From: a virus
Length of the DNA: 31,422 nucleotides
Direction: 5' to 3' (one strand)
IMG/VR virus record: IMGVR_UViG_3300045922_000987
Span: 1-31,422 of that record
A program made the translations under genes and the position numbers. Each line of letters begins with the position of its first letter. Within the stretch, counting starts at the first letter, position 1. Shown one piece after another: positions 14,846 to 22,060 of this stretch. The notes under the pieces were generated by a model that saw only the letters and a program-made list of their open reading frames with translations, did not search any database and was not told the origin of the DNA.

Positions 14846-16111
14846 GTGACTTTCGCTTCCGTTTGTTCCGGCATCGAAGCAGCAACGGTTGCCTGGGAGC
14901 CCCTTGGCTTCCGTGCAGCCTGGCTGGCCGAGATCGATTCGTTTTGCTCTGCGCTGCTGGCGCACCACTATCCCGATGTCGAGAACCGTGGCGATTTCAG
15001 CCGGATTGACCGGGGATCGGGCGCAATCGACGTTCTGGCCGGAGGAACTCCATGCCAGTCGTTTTCAGTCGCCGGAAGACGAGGCGGCCTGGAGGACGCA
15101 CGCGGTAACCTGGCCATCGAGTTTTGCCGCCTTGCTGGCAGACTCCGGCCTCGCTGGATCCTCTGGGAAAACGTCCCCGGTGTTCTGTCGTCGAACGGCG
15201 GACGGGACTTTGGTTCCATCATCGGGGCGCTGGCAGAACTCGGGTATGGTTGCGCCTGGCGAGTGCTGGACGCTCAGTTCTTCGGAGTGCCCCAGCGACG
15301 CCGTCGCGTCTTCGTTGTCGGACACTTTGGAGACTGGCGGCGTGCCGCGGCGGTACTACTTGAGCGCGCGGGCCTGTGCCGGAATACTCCGGCGTGCCGC
15401 AAAACGCGGGAAACAGTTGCCAGCGGTTCTGTACGTGGCGCTGAGGTCGGTCCTTTTGGAGGCCGGTTTACGGACCTAGCTCCGACGCTCGATGCGCGGT
15501 GCAAGGACAGCGCGATCCGAAATCAGATTGGCCTGCTGGTGTTCGGCGGCGGGAACACATCGGGGGTGATCGACGTCGCGACAGCACTGACCCATCACGG
15601 GGTGCGCCAGGATTTCGATACGGAGACGTTCGTCGCGCACACGCTTCGTGGTGACGGATTTGACGCCAGTGAGGATGGGACGGGGCGCGGCACGCCGATT
15701 ATTCCGATGGCTTTTTCATCAAAGGACCACGCCGCGGATGCAGGTGGGACGGCGCCGACTCTCCGGGCGATGCCGCACCATACGAGCCACTCGAATGGCG
15801 GCGGCCAGATCGCAGTCTGTGTTCAGGAAGGTCAAACAGGAGTTCGGGAGTACGAAACTGCGGGAACGGTACGGTCTGACGCGCCCGGTTCACAGCGGGG
15901 AGGGAGCCTCATCCGTGATCGTTATGCGGTGCGGCGGCTGACGCCGCGCGAGTGCGAACGGCTGCAGGGATTTCCGGACGACTACACGCTGATCCCGTAT
16001 CGCGGCAGACCTGCCGCAGATGGGCCAAGGTATCGAGCAATCGGAAACTCAATGGCTGTTCCGGTCATGCGGTGGATCGGCCGGAGGATGCAATTGGTGG
16101 ATGCGCTGTGA
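14846..16111 (+). CDS. DNA (cytosine-5) methyltransferase
   Basis: A 421-residue C5-methyltransferase. The motifs are in the classical order: FASVCSGIEAATVAW (SAM binding, residues 3-17), GGTPCQSFSVAG with catalytic C70, ENV at 108-110, QRRRRVF at 150-156, LTPRECERLQGFPDDY at 365-380, and AIGNSMAVPV at 398-407. The variable target-recognition region spans about 165-355. It starts at GTG 14846; the frame is closed by a stop at 14816-14818 and no ATG is available. It would methylate C5 of cytosine in a short site, protecting phage DNA or changing expression. No partner restriction enzyme is nearby, so it is a solitary phage methylase. Its stop overlaps the next gene by GTGA. Confidence 0.93.
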   Translation: MTFASVCSGIEAATVAWEPLGFRAAWLAEIDSFCSALLAHHYPDVENRGDFSRIDRGSGAIDVLAGGTPCQSFSVAGRRGGLEDARGNLAIEFCRLAGRLRPRWILWENVPGVLSSNGGRDFGSIIGALAELGYGCAWRVLDAQFFGVPQRRRRVFVVGHFGDWRRAAAVLLERAGLCRNTPACRKTRETVASGSVRGAEVGPFGGRFTDLAPTLDARCKDSAIRNQIGLLVFGGGNTSGVIDVATALTHHGVRQDFDTETFVAHTLRGDGFDASEDGTGRGTPIIPMAFSSKDHAADAGGTAPTLRAMPHHTSHSNGGGQIAVCVQEGQTGVREYETAGTVRSDAPGSQRGGSLIRDRYAVRRLTPRECERLQGFPDDYTLIPYRGRPAADGPRYRAIGNSMAVPVMRWIGRRMQLVDAL

Positions 16112-17568
16112 TTGCGGCACTACTCAGACAGACTGAATTGTGGCCTGTGGAGCGGCTCGTGCCGTACGCCCGGAACCCGCGGACCCACAACGAGCAGCAG
16201 GTGGCGCAGATTGCCGCTTCGATCATGGAGTTTGGCTTTAACAACCCCATCCTGGTGGACTCGCAGGCTGGCGTGATTGCGGGCCATGGACGGTTGCTCG
16301 CGGCGCGGAAGCTGGGGATGGCGAGCGTGCCGGTGATCGTGCTGGACCACCTCGACGAGAATCAGCGACGGGCGTACCTCGTCGCGGACAACCGGCTGTC
16401 GGAGCTTGCGGGTTGGGACTCGGAGTTGCTGGCGCAGGAACTGAAGGAGCTTTCGGAAGCTGGGTTCGACGCGACACTCGCCGGTTTCGACGCCAAGGAG
16501 ATCGACGATTTCATCGCGTCGCTGGAACGAGGAAGCGAGGTCGCTGAGACACAGCAAGCTGAGGCGCCTATACCGGAGGTGCCGGAAGAGGCGGTGACAC
16601 GCCCCGGTGATCTGTGGTTGATCGGCCCCCACCGCCTGATCTGTGGCGACTGCCGGGATGCGGCTATTGTGTCGCGGCTCTTCGAAGGGCGGAAGGCCAA
16701 CGTGGTGGTCACCTCGCCGCCGTATGCCACGCAGCGGCAATACGACCCGTCGAGCGGTTTCGAACCCGTGCCGCCGGAGAAGTACTCCGCCTGGTACCGG
16801 GCCGTTGCGTCAGCGATCGAGTCCGTGCTGGCTCCTGACGGATCCTACTTCCTGAACATCAAGGCGCATGCCGAGGACGGCGAACGGCACACCTACGTGA
16901 TGGATCTGGTGCTGGCTCACAAGCGGCACTGGGGTTGGCGGTTCGTCGATGAACTCTGCTGGCGCAAGACGGACGACGGTGTGCCGGGCGGCTGGAACAA
17001 CCGCTTCAAGAACGCGTGGGAGCCGATCTTCCACTTTTCGCGGGGCCGCACGATCAAGTTCAACCCCCGAGCCGTCGGGCACTGGTCGGATGACTGTTTC
17101 GACTACTCGGCGGACAATCCTAGGTCGACGTCCGGAAGCGGACTCCTGGGAACTGGCCCTCGTGGCGCGGCGGCGGACAAAGGCAAGAACCATGGCGCTT
17201 GGCAGACTACGCGCCGCAACGCGAACGACATGGAAGGCCGGCGCGGTGGAGTGGCCCGGCCATCGAACGTGATCGAGGCCAAGACCGAGTCGAGCCAGGG
17301 ATCGCACTCCGCGCCTTTCCCACGAGCCATTCCGGAGTTCTTCATCAAAGCATTCACCGATCCCGGTGATCTGGTCTTCGATCCGTTTACCGGGAGCGGG
17401 ACCACCCTCGTCGCTGCCGCGCAACTTGACCGCATGGGCCACGGCGTCGAGATCAGCCCGGCCTACTGCGACGTGATTTTGCGGCGGCTCGAGGAAGCGC
17501 TCAACCTTACGCCTGTCCACGCCGCGACAGGCCAACGTTTCTCAACTCAAACCCCTTCGAAGGAGTAA
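16108..17568 (+). CDS. ParB-domain DNA methyltransferase, SPPY type
   Basis: A 486-residue fusion starting at GTG 16108, inside the previous stop codon. Residues about 10-95 are a ParB/Srx-like domain (PVERLVPYARNPRTH, then VIAGHGRLLAARKLG). The methylase follows: motif IV SPPY at 203-206, then motif I FTGSGTT at 427-433, the beta-class order of N4-cytosine or N6-adenine enzymes. SPPY is commoner among N4-cytosine enzymes, so N4C is favoured but not certain. The insert between the motifs (about 300-410) is large, rich in glycine and arginine, and probably holds target recognition. ParB-type domains in such enzymes may help bind DNA or hydrolyse nucleotides. A related enzyme with DPPY lies 1.2 kb downstream. 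Confidence 0.9.
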   Translation: MIAALLRQTELWPVERLVPYARNPRTHNEQQVAQIAASIMEFGFNNPILVDSQAGVIAGHGRLLAARKLGMASVPVIVLDHLDENQRRAYLVADNRLSELAGWDSELLAQELKELSEAGFDATLAGFDAKEIDDFIASLERGSEVAETQQAEAPIPEVPEEAVTRPGDLWLIGPHRLICGDCRDAAIVSRLFEGRKANVVVTSPPYATQRQYDPSSGFEPVPPEKYSAWYRAVASAIESVLAPDGSYFLNIKAHAEDGERHTYVMDLVLAHKRHWGWRFVDELCWRKTDDGVPGGWNNRFKNAWEPIFHFSRGRTIKFNPRAVGHWSDDCFDYSADNPRSTSGSGLLGTGPRGAAADKGKNHGAWQTTRRNANDMEGRRGGVARPSNVIEAKTESSQGSHSAPFPRAIPEFFIKAFTDPGDLVFDPFTGSGTTLVAAAQLDRMGHGVEISPAYCDVILRRLEEALNLTPVHAATGQRFSTQTPSKE

Positions 17569-17574
17569 TCACAC

Positions 17575-18033
17575 ATGCCCGAAGTAGCTACCCCGAACCA
17601 GGCCGAGCGGGAGTTCGAAACCGCCTCGGACGAGTTCTTCAAGAACCAGAGCCAGGTCAACGCCGGTTACGGCAATGTCCTTTTCGCCAACATCAAGCGG
17701 ACCTACGACGAGTACCAGCAGGAATCGCTGGAGTCGATCAAGCGCAACCGCACCATCGTGGACAAGCTGGTCTCCGACGCGCAGCAGTTCGACAACCAGC
17801 GTCAGGTGATCGCCAACCAGGCGCTGCAGAACGCCGTCGAGACTTCCAACATGGTGGCCAAGCAGGCCGTGCGCCACTCGGACATCGCCATTGACAACCA
17901 GTGGAACCCGGTCCAGCAGGGCGCGGCCGACACGATGCTCGCGCGCACGATGACCATCGATGACGCGAGCCTCAAGGCGATCGGCTCGGTGGTCGCCGCG
18001 GCGGTCGCCGAAGCGCTGTCCAATCGCAAGTAG
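17575..18033 (+). CDS. Helical small phage protein, unknown
   Basis: A 152-residue, almost fully helical protein with AAGGAG ten bases before the ATG. It is rich in Asn, Gln and Ala, with heptad-like stretches (QRQVIANQALQNAVETSNMV) and an alanine-rich C-terminal helix (GSVVAAAVAEAL). There is no signal peptide or membrane span. The composition is loosely like small self-assembling proteins such as R-body subunits, but the match is too weak to call. A strong hairpin terminator follows, so it ends the transcript that began with the methyltransferases. Confidence 0.7.
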   Translation: MPEVATPNQAEREFETASDEFFKNQSQVNAGYGNVLFANIKRTYDEYQQESLESIKRNRTIVDKLVSDAQQFDNQRQVIANQALQNAVETSNMVAKQAVRHSDIAIDNQWNPVQQGAADTMLARTMTIDDASLKAIGSVVAAAVAEALSNRK

Positions 18034-18054
18034 TCCTTCTCCCCCGCCGCCAGA

Positions 18055-18099
18055 GAGGGGCGGTCCTGATTCCTCCGCTGGGCCGCCCCTCGCCTTTTC
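18055..18099 (+). terminator. Intrinsic terminator hairpin
   Basis: A 12-bp stem with one G-U pair (GAGGGGCGGTCC at 18055-18066 with GGGCCGCCCCTC at 18080-18091) closes a 13-base loop and is followed by GCCTTTTCT. It lies 21 bases after the stop of the helical protein gene. The stem is very stable. Some transcription may pass, since the next plus-strand gene starts only 20 bases further on. Confidence 0.75.
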
Positions 18100-18111
18100 T
18101 GAGATTCACCC

Positions 18112-18474
18112 ATGGCCGACACAAGCCGCTTTGCCGTCGAAGCCCGTTCGCTCGGGAAGGTTGCCGTCGCCGTGCCAGGTTCGCCGGTGCGCGTCACGGT
18201 CGACGAAAACCTGCGCGCCGTGCGGATGCGATTCGCTCCCTTGATCGGGGAGACCGGGCGCATGTTCCTGGGTGTGGCCGGGATGAACAAGGCGACGGGT
18301 GCGGGCGTGATCAAGGAGTTCTGGCCCACAGGCGTCGGTGGAGGGGTGGCCGACGAGCTGGTCCTTGAATCAGCGCACGGACTCCGGCCTGCGGATTACT
18401 GGATCGACGCCAATGTTGCCGGCGAGGGGCTGCTCGTAGCGTACTGGGTCCCGACACCGTACTGGGCGCCATAA
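18112..18474 (+). CDS. Small unknown phage protein, beta-rich
   Basis: A 120-residue protein dominated by strands and glycine turns: VAVAVPGSPVRVTVDE, then GETGRMFLGVAGMNKATGAG, then ADYWIDANVAGEGLLVAYWV. This composition is typical of accessory virion or host-surface binding proteins, but no named family is recognised. It starts just after the terminator and is followed by a small hydrophobic protein. The ribosome binding site is weak (GAGATTCACCC). Confidence 0.65.
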   Translation: MADTSRFAVEARSLGKVAVAVPGSPVRVTVDENLRAVRMRFAPLIGETGRMFLGVAGMNKATGAGVIKEFWPTGVGGGVADELVLESAHGLRPADYWIDANVAGEGLLVAYWVPTPYWAP

Positions 18475-18547
18475 TCCCATGCTGCGCGAACTGCGGATCG
18501 GGCTGCGGCTGCGACCGATTATGAACAGGTTTCAGGAGTTGACCAAG

Positions 18548-18748
18548 ATGAAGTTCTCTGTGAATGTTGCCATCCAGATGCTGGCGCTTGCCGCTCAGGG
18601 TCTGAACGCCACGATGGAACTGTTGCCCGGTCGCGGCAAGTTCTGGGCGATGGTCGGGCTGTCTGCGGTGCAAGGCGTGACGGCCGTGCTCGCCCACTTC
18701 GCAAACCCTGACGGCACGCCGGCGCAGGTTGCCTACCTCAAGAAGTGA
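18548..18748 (+). CDS. Small hydrophobic phage protein ending in NPDGTPA motif
   Basis: A 66-residue protein; CAGGAG lies nine bases before the ATG at 18548, which favours it over in-frame starts at 18479 and 18521. A mildly hydrophobic stretch (FWAMVGLSAVQGVTAVLAHF) could be one membrane segment or a buried helix. It ends NPDGTPAQVAYLKK, an ending I have seen in small phage proteins of unknown role. It overlaps the next methyltransferase by GTGA. A holin-like role is conceivable but not supported by charge or topology. Confidence 0.6.
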   Translation: MKFSVNVAIQMLALAAQGLNATMELLPGRGKFWAMVGLSAVQGVTAVLAHFANPDGTPAQVAYLKK

Positions 18749-20004
18749 ACACCGATCTCCAAATCGAGCGCTGGTCCGTCGATCGGCTGATTCCGTATGC
18801 CCGCAATGCGCGTACGCACAGCCCGGAGCAGGTCGCGCAGATTGCTGCGTCGATCGCGGAGTTCGGCTGGACGAATCCCATCCTCGTCGGTGCCGATGGC
18901 GTCGTGATCGCCGGCCACGCCAGGCTGCTGGCCGCGCGAAAACTCGGAATCTCCGACGTTCCGGTCATCGTTCTCGATCACCTCAGCGATTCACAACGCC
19001 GCGCGCTGGTCATTGCTGACAACCGCCTCGCGCTGAACGCAGGTTGGGATGAAGAGATGCTGCGCGTCGAACTCGAGGCGCTGCGCGAGGATGAGTTCAA
19101 CCTGGATCTGCTTGGCTTCGGCGTCGATGAGATGGATGCACTGCTCGCGGAACCGGAAGCCGCAATCGCCGGCAACACGGACGACGATGCGGTCCCGGAG
19201 ACGCCCGAAACCGCGGTGACGGTGCCCGGCGATGTCTGGCTGCTCGGGGATCATCGGCTGCTTTGCGGCGACGCCACGCAGATCGATTCCGTGGAGAAGG
19301 TGCTGGCCGGGGGACTCGCGGACATGGTCTTCACCGATCCGCCCTACAACGTGAACTACGGGGCGACGATGAAGAACAAGTTGCGCGGCAAGAAACGGAA
19401 GATCGCCAACGACAACCTCGGCGACGGCTTCGAACAGTTCCTCCGCGATGCGTGCACAAACATCCTGACGGTCACCAAGGGCGCGGTCTACATCTGCATG
19501 TCCTCGTCCGAGCTGCACACGCTGCAGAAAGCGTTCCGTGATGCGGGCGGCCACTGGTCCACGTTCGTCATCTGGGCCAAGAACACCTTCACCATGGGCC
19601 GCTCCGATTACCAGCGGCAGTACGAGCCGATCCTCTATGGGTGGAAGGAAGGCTCGGACCACTTCTGGTGCGGAGCCCGCGATCAGGGGGACGTCTGGTT
19701 CGTCAAGAAGCCCGTCTCCAATGACCTGCATCCGACGATGAAGCCGGTTGAACTGGTGGAGCGCGCCATCCGCAACAGCAGCAAGAGCCGGGACACTGTG
19801 CTCGATCCGTTTGGCGGTTCGGGATCGACGCTCATTGGCTGCGAGAAGGCGGGCCGCCAGGCGCGGCTGATCGAATTGGAGCCGAAGTATTGCGACGTGA
19901 TCGTCCGGCGCTACCAGGAGTTCAGCGGGAAAGAAGCCACACTCGAGGCGGATGGCCGGCGGTTCGCAGACTTGGCCGCCGAACGCCTGGGAGTAGCGGC
20001 ATGA
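18745..20004 (+). CDS. ParB-domain DNA methyltransferase, DPPY type
   Basis: A 419-residue enzyme starting at GTG 18745 inside the previous stop. Residues 8-95 are a ParB-like domain that aligns with that of the SPPY enzyme almost without gaps (WSVDRLIPYARNARTH, then VIAGHARLLAARKLG). The catalytic part has motif IV DPPY at 198-201 and motif I FGGSGST at 356-362, the beta class expected for N6-adenine methylation. It looks like a sister of the upstream enzyme that kept the N-terminal domain but carries another catalytic domain. The short insert with LRGKKRKI may contact DNA. It would protect or mark phage DNA at a second sequence. The stop overlaps a frameshifted small gene. Confidence 0.92.
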   Translation: MNTDLQIERWSVDRLIPYARNARTHSPEQVAQIAASIAEFGWTNPILVGADGVVIAGHARLLAARKLGISDVPVIVLDHLSDSQRRALVIADNRLALNAGWDEEMLRVELEALREDEFNLDLLGFGVDEMDALLAEPEAAIAGNTDDDAVPETPETAVTVPGDVWLLGDHRLLCGDATQIDSVEKVLAGGLADMVFTDPPYNVNYGATMKNKLRGKKRKIANDNLGDGFEQFLRDACTNILTVTKGAVYICMSSSELHTLQKAFRDAGGHWSTFVIWAKNTFTMGRSDYQRQYEPILYGWKEGSDHFWCGARDQGDVWFVKKPVSNDLHPTMKPVELVERAIRNSSKSRDTVLDPFGGSGSTLIGCEKAGRQARLIELEPKYCDVIVRRYQEFSGKEATLEADGRRFADLAAERLGVAA

Positions 20005-20163
20005 ATCGCCCGTTGCCGCCGGGAGATTGCGGCTATCGAGGCGGAGATCCGGGCCGGGAATCCGGATCTGCAAGGCCTTTGCTTGGGGTTGTCGGACTGG
20101 TCAACTGAACTGCGCATCCTGAAACGTCTACCGTGGAGAACCACATTCTTCTTCAAGTCGTGA
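20001..20163 (+). pseudogene. Frameshifted small phage protein
   Basis: The methyltransferase stop overlaps an ATG at 20001 by ATGA, but that frame gives only 35 odd residues. In the next frame 20020-20163 encodes a natural-looking protein: REIAAIEAEIRAGNPDLQGL, then CLGLSDWSTELRILKRLPW. That frame has no ATG, GTG or TTG start. Removing one C from the run near 20019 would join the two frames into a 52-residue protein starting MNRPLPREIAAIEAEI. The pattern resembles small conserved phage proteins. It is therefore a gene with a one-base insertion, or a sequencing error. The next gene overlaps its end. Confidence 0.5.
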
Positions 20164-20399
20164 TTCCGGCCATTGGTCTTGTCTCCGGGCTGATCGCGAC
20201 CTACGTGAGCCTGCAGAACCGGGCACTGCTGGCCGAGGTCCGCAGGGAACTGGCCGAGTTGGAAAACAGGATCATCTTGCGGATCAACGGAACCTACGCG
20301 CGGACATCGGAGGTGACGATCCGTGAGGAGGCGATCAAGGAGCGGATTGCGCGGCTGGAAGGAAGAGACGCCGCCGACCGTGAGATCGGCGGCGTGTGA
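20133..20399 (+). CDS. Small membrane-anchored coiled-coil protein
   Basis: An 88-residue protein starting at GTG. Residues 5-27 (ILLQVVIPAIGLVSGLIATY) form one clear membrane span. A charged helical, probably coiled-coil, tail follows (EVRRELAELENRI, then REEAIKERIARLEGRD). This layout resembles phage accessory membrane proteins, such as small holin or spanin partners or superinfection factors. No family is recognised. No endolysin is adjacent, so a lysis role is only a possibility. The 3' end forms a strong hairpin. Confidence 0.65.
   Translation: MENHILLQVVIPAIGLVSGLIATYVSLQNRALLAEVRRELAELENRIILRINGTYARTSEVTIREEAIKERIARLEGRDAADREIGGV
20350..20395 (-). terminator. Hairpin between convergent genes
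   Basis: A perfect 10-bp stem (ACGCCGCCGA at 20368-20377 with TCGGCGGCGT at 20386-20395) closes an eight-base loop. Read on the minus strand it is followed by the pyrimidine-rich CTCTTCCTTCC, so it can end the minus-strand operon that stops at 20415. It also lies inside the end of the 88-residue gene and may limit plus-strand transcription. Confidence 0.5.
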
Positions 20400-20414
20400 G
20401 GAAGGATGTTGCTG

Positions 20415-20987
20415 TTACGCCTTGATCCGGTAGGCGCGGGCGCCTTCGGGCGTCTTGAGGGACTCGACCGTGAGGCCCATCTTTTTGCCGAGCGCACCGG
20501 AGAGGAAGCCGCGCACCGAATGCGCCATCCAGCCGGTTTCGGACATGATTTCCTGCAACGTGGCGCCTTCGGCTCGGCGCAGCAGTTCGATGACGATGGC
20601 TTTCTTCGAGCCTTCGCGCGCGTCCTTGGGGGTGGCGTCCTTGGCCGCCTTGGCCTTCTTCGGCGCGGCGTTGCTTACAGTGATTGGGGCGGCGTGTTGC
20701 GCCGGGGCGGGCGTCAGGGCCTGGATGGCGCGCCAGATCCGTCCAACCGCCGTCTTGCGGTCCGTGAACTTCTTGACCGGCTTGAGGTCGCCGAAGGGCG
20801 GGACGCCAGCGAAACTATTCCATGTCTCGACGAAGCGGCCGATCGGCCACTGGCTCGTCAGGTTGGCGAGTTCCTTCTCGGTGGCGAAAGTGCCTTCCGT
20901 GGATCCGACGCGGTAGTTCAGCGCGTCCTCGAGGGCGGCAAACGCCGTGATGTTGTTGTCGGTGTCGATTACGAACGTGGTGTTCAT
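20415..20987 (-). CDS. DUF3489 protein
   Basis: A 190-residue protein with AGGAG about eight bases before its ATG. The C-terminal 65 residues are the DUF3489 domain: GSKKAIVIELLRRAEGATLQ, then EIMSETGWMAHSVRGFLSGA and a short wing (GLTVES, EGARAYRI), which reads as a winged helix. The N-terminal part (FVIDTDNNITAF and PIGRFVETWNSFAGVPPFGD) matches the arrangement usual in proteobacterial and phage copies. A lysine- and alanine-rich linker joins the two. The function is not established; DNA binding is likely. It is the last gene of a three-gene minus-strand operon. Confidence 0.85.
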   Translation of the reverse strand: MNTTFVIDTDNNITAFAALEDALNYRVGSTEGTFATEKELANLTSQWPIGRFVETWNSFAGVPPFGDLKPVKKFTDRKTAVGRIWRAIQALTPAPAQHAAPITVSNAAPKKAKAAKDATPKDAREGSKKAIVIELLRRAEGATLQEIMSETGWMAHSVRGFLSGALGKKMGLTVESLKTPEGARAYRIKA

Positions 20988-21002
20988 GGGTGAGTCTCCT
21001 GT

Positions 21003-21230
21003 CTATCGGGTCATACCGGCGATCTTGTCGTCCGGGGTGATGCTGAGGTTTTTCAGATAGCCGCTGGCGAGGCGTGCCCAGCCAAACGGCGTCGAGATTT
21101 CGTGGCGAGCGGCGATGCGGCTCAACTTGATGCGGTGCGTGCCGTTGTCGAATTCCTTCTTGAGGTGGCCCCAGCGGTCGAGCTTCCAGCCGTTCCGCGT
21201 GGCCCAGGTGATCAGTTCGTTGCGGGTCAT
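21003..21230 (-). CDS. Small unknown protein of the DUF3489 operon
   Basis: A 75-residue basic protein: MTRNELITWATRNGWKLDRW, then GHLKKEFDNGTHRIKLSRIA, then ARLASGYLKNLSITPDDKI. A helix, three strands and a helix are suggested, loosely like the HicA or double-stranded RNA-binding fold, but the HicA histidine motif is missing. It starts two bases after the stop of the upstream 87-residue gene and ends 15 bases before the DUF3489 start, so the three are one operon. Confidence 0.7.
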   Translation of the reverse strand: MTRNELITWATRNGWKLDRWGHLKKEFDNGTHRIKLSRIAARHEISTPFGWARLASGYLKNLSITPDDKIAGMTR

Positions 21231-21232
21231 GT

Positions 21233-21496
21233 TCAGTACTCCAGTCCTTTGGCGTCGACCGCGCTGCGATCGCCGAGGTCGGCGAGGACGTAGGCGAGCT
21301 GCTCGGTGATCCGGCCGAGGTCGCCCGGGTAACCCCAGTTGGTGGGCTCGGCGGCCTGCTCTTTCTGGTGGGCAGCCAGGCGGCTGGCGATGCGCTTCAG
21401 CAGGTCCTGCGCTTCGGCGTGGCGTTCGGCGTAGCAGGCTGCGGCGGTCTGTTTGGTGGCTTGTGATTTGGTGTTCCTCATCGCGAACCCATTCAT
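21233..21496 (-). CDS. Small helical protein, first of the DUF3489 operon
   Basis: An 87-residue protein read from MNGFAMRNTKSQATKQ; a start at 21481 (MRNTKSQ) is equally possible, and further upstream residues look non-coding. It is helical (ERHAEAQDLLKRIASRLAAH), with a central NWGYPGDLGRITEQLAYVLA. No family name is known to me. It faces away from the terminase genes across a 75-base gap, which must hold promoters for both directions. Confidence 0.65.
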   Translation of the reverse strand: MNGFAMRNTKSQATKQTAAACYAERHAEAQDLLKRIASRLAAHQKEQAAEPTNWGYPGDLGRITEQLAYVLADLGDRSAVDAKGLEY

Positions 21497-21571
21497 CACT
21501 TCGTTCCGCTGAACAAGCAAGCAGAATCGAACAACTGAATCTCTCGACGTTTCAAACAGATCGGGGCATAA

Positions 21572-22060
21572 ATGTCGGATCGGCTGATGACACAGGCGGA
21601 GTACGCGCGGCACCGCGGCAAGAGCCGCCAGTACATCAGCCGCCTGGCCAAGGCTGGCGTGCTGGTGATGCGGGCGGGCAAAGTCGATGTCGCCTCATCC
21701 GACGCGGTACTGGATGATCGCCCGGAGCCGGTTTCGGAGCGCGTAACCTCCAGCCCGGCCGAGGTTGCGCCAGCCGGGACGACCTTCGCCCAAGCTAAGA
21801 CCGCCGACATGGTGTTCAAGGCCAAGCTGCGAAAGATGGAATACGACGTCCGAATGGGCAAGCTGGTCGAAGCGGAACTGGTCAAGCAGCGCTGGTCGGC
21901 GGTTCTGCGGCTGATCGTGGACCGGATCCTCGCCTGGCCGAACCGGCTGGCGCCCGAAGTGGCAGCTTTGACGGACGAACGACAGGTGCGCGAGGCGATT
22001 CTGCGCGAGGCGCGCGGGTTGATCAACGATCTGCGGTCGGAAGTACAGTATGCGCGTTGA
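21572..22060 (+). CDS. Terminase small subunit (Nu1-like)
   Basis: A 162-residue protein with an N-terminal winged-helix or MerR-like HTH (MTQAEYARHRGKSRQYISRL, then AKAGVLVMRAGKVDV), as in lambda Nu1. A middle helix (ADMVFKAKLRKMEYDVRMGK) and a C-terminal helical region follow, which in this family contacts the large subunit. It would recognise the packaging site and start DNA packaging. The next gene, a gpA-type large subunit, overlaps it by 11 bases, which confirms the call. Confidence 0.85.
   Translation: MSDRLMTQAEYARHRGKSRQYISRLAKAGVLVMRAGKVDVASSDAVLDDRPEPVSERVTSSPAEVAPAGTTFAQAKTADMVFKAKLRKMEYDVRMGKLVEAELVKQRWSAVLRLIVDRILAWPNRLAPEVAALTDERQVREAILREARGLINDLRSEVQYAR

Noticed and set aside
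20001-20108. 35-residue frame starting at the ATGA overlap after the DPPY methyltransferase
   Set aside because: Its glycine-arginine-proline-rich reading looks like an out-of-frame translation; the next frame carries the plausible protein.
21003-21230. HicA toxin
   Set aside because: The length and helix-strand pattern are loosely similar, but the conserved histidine motif is missing and no HicB partner is next to it.
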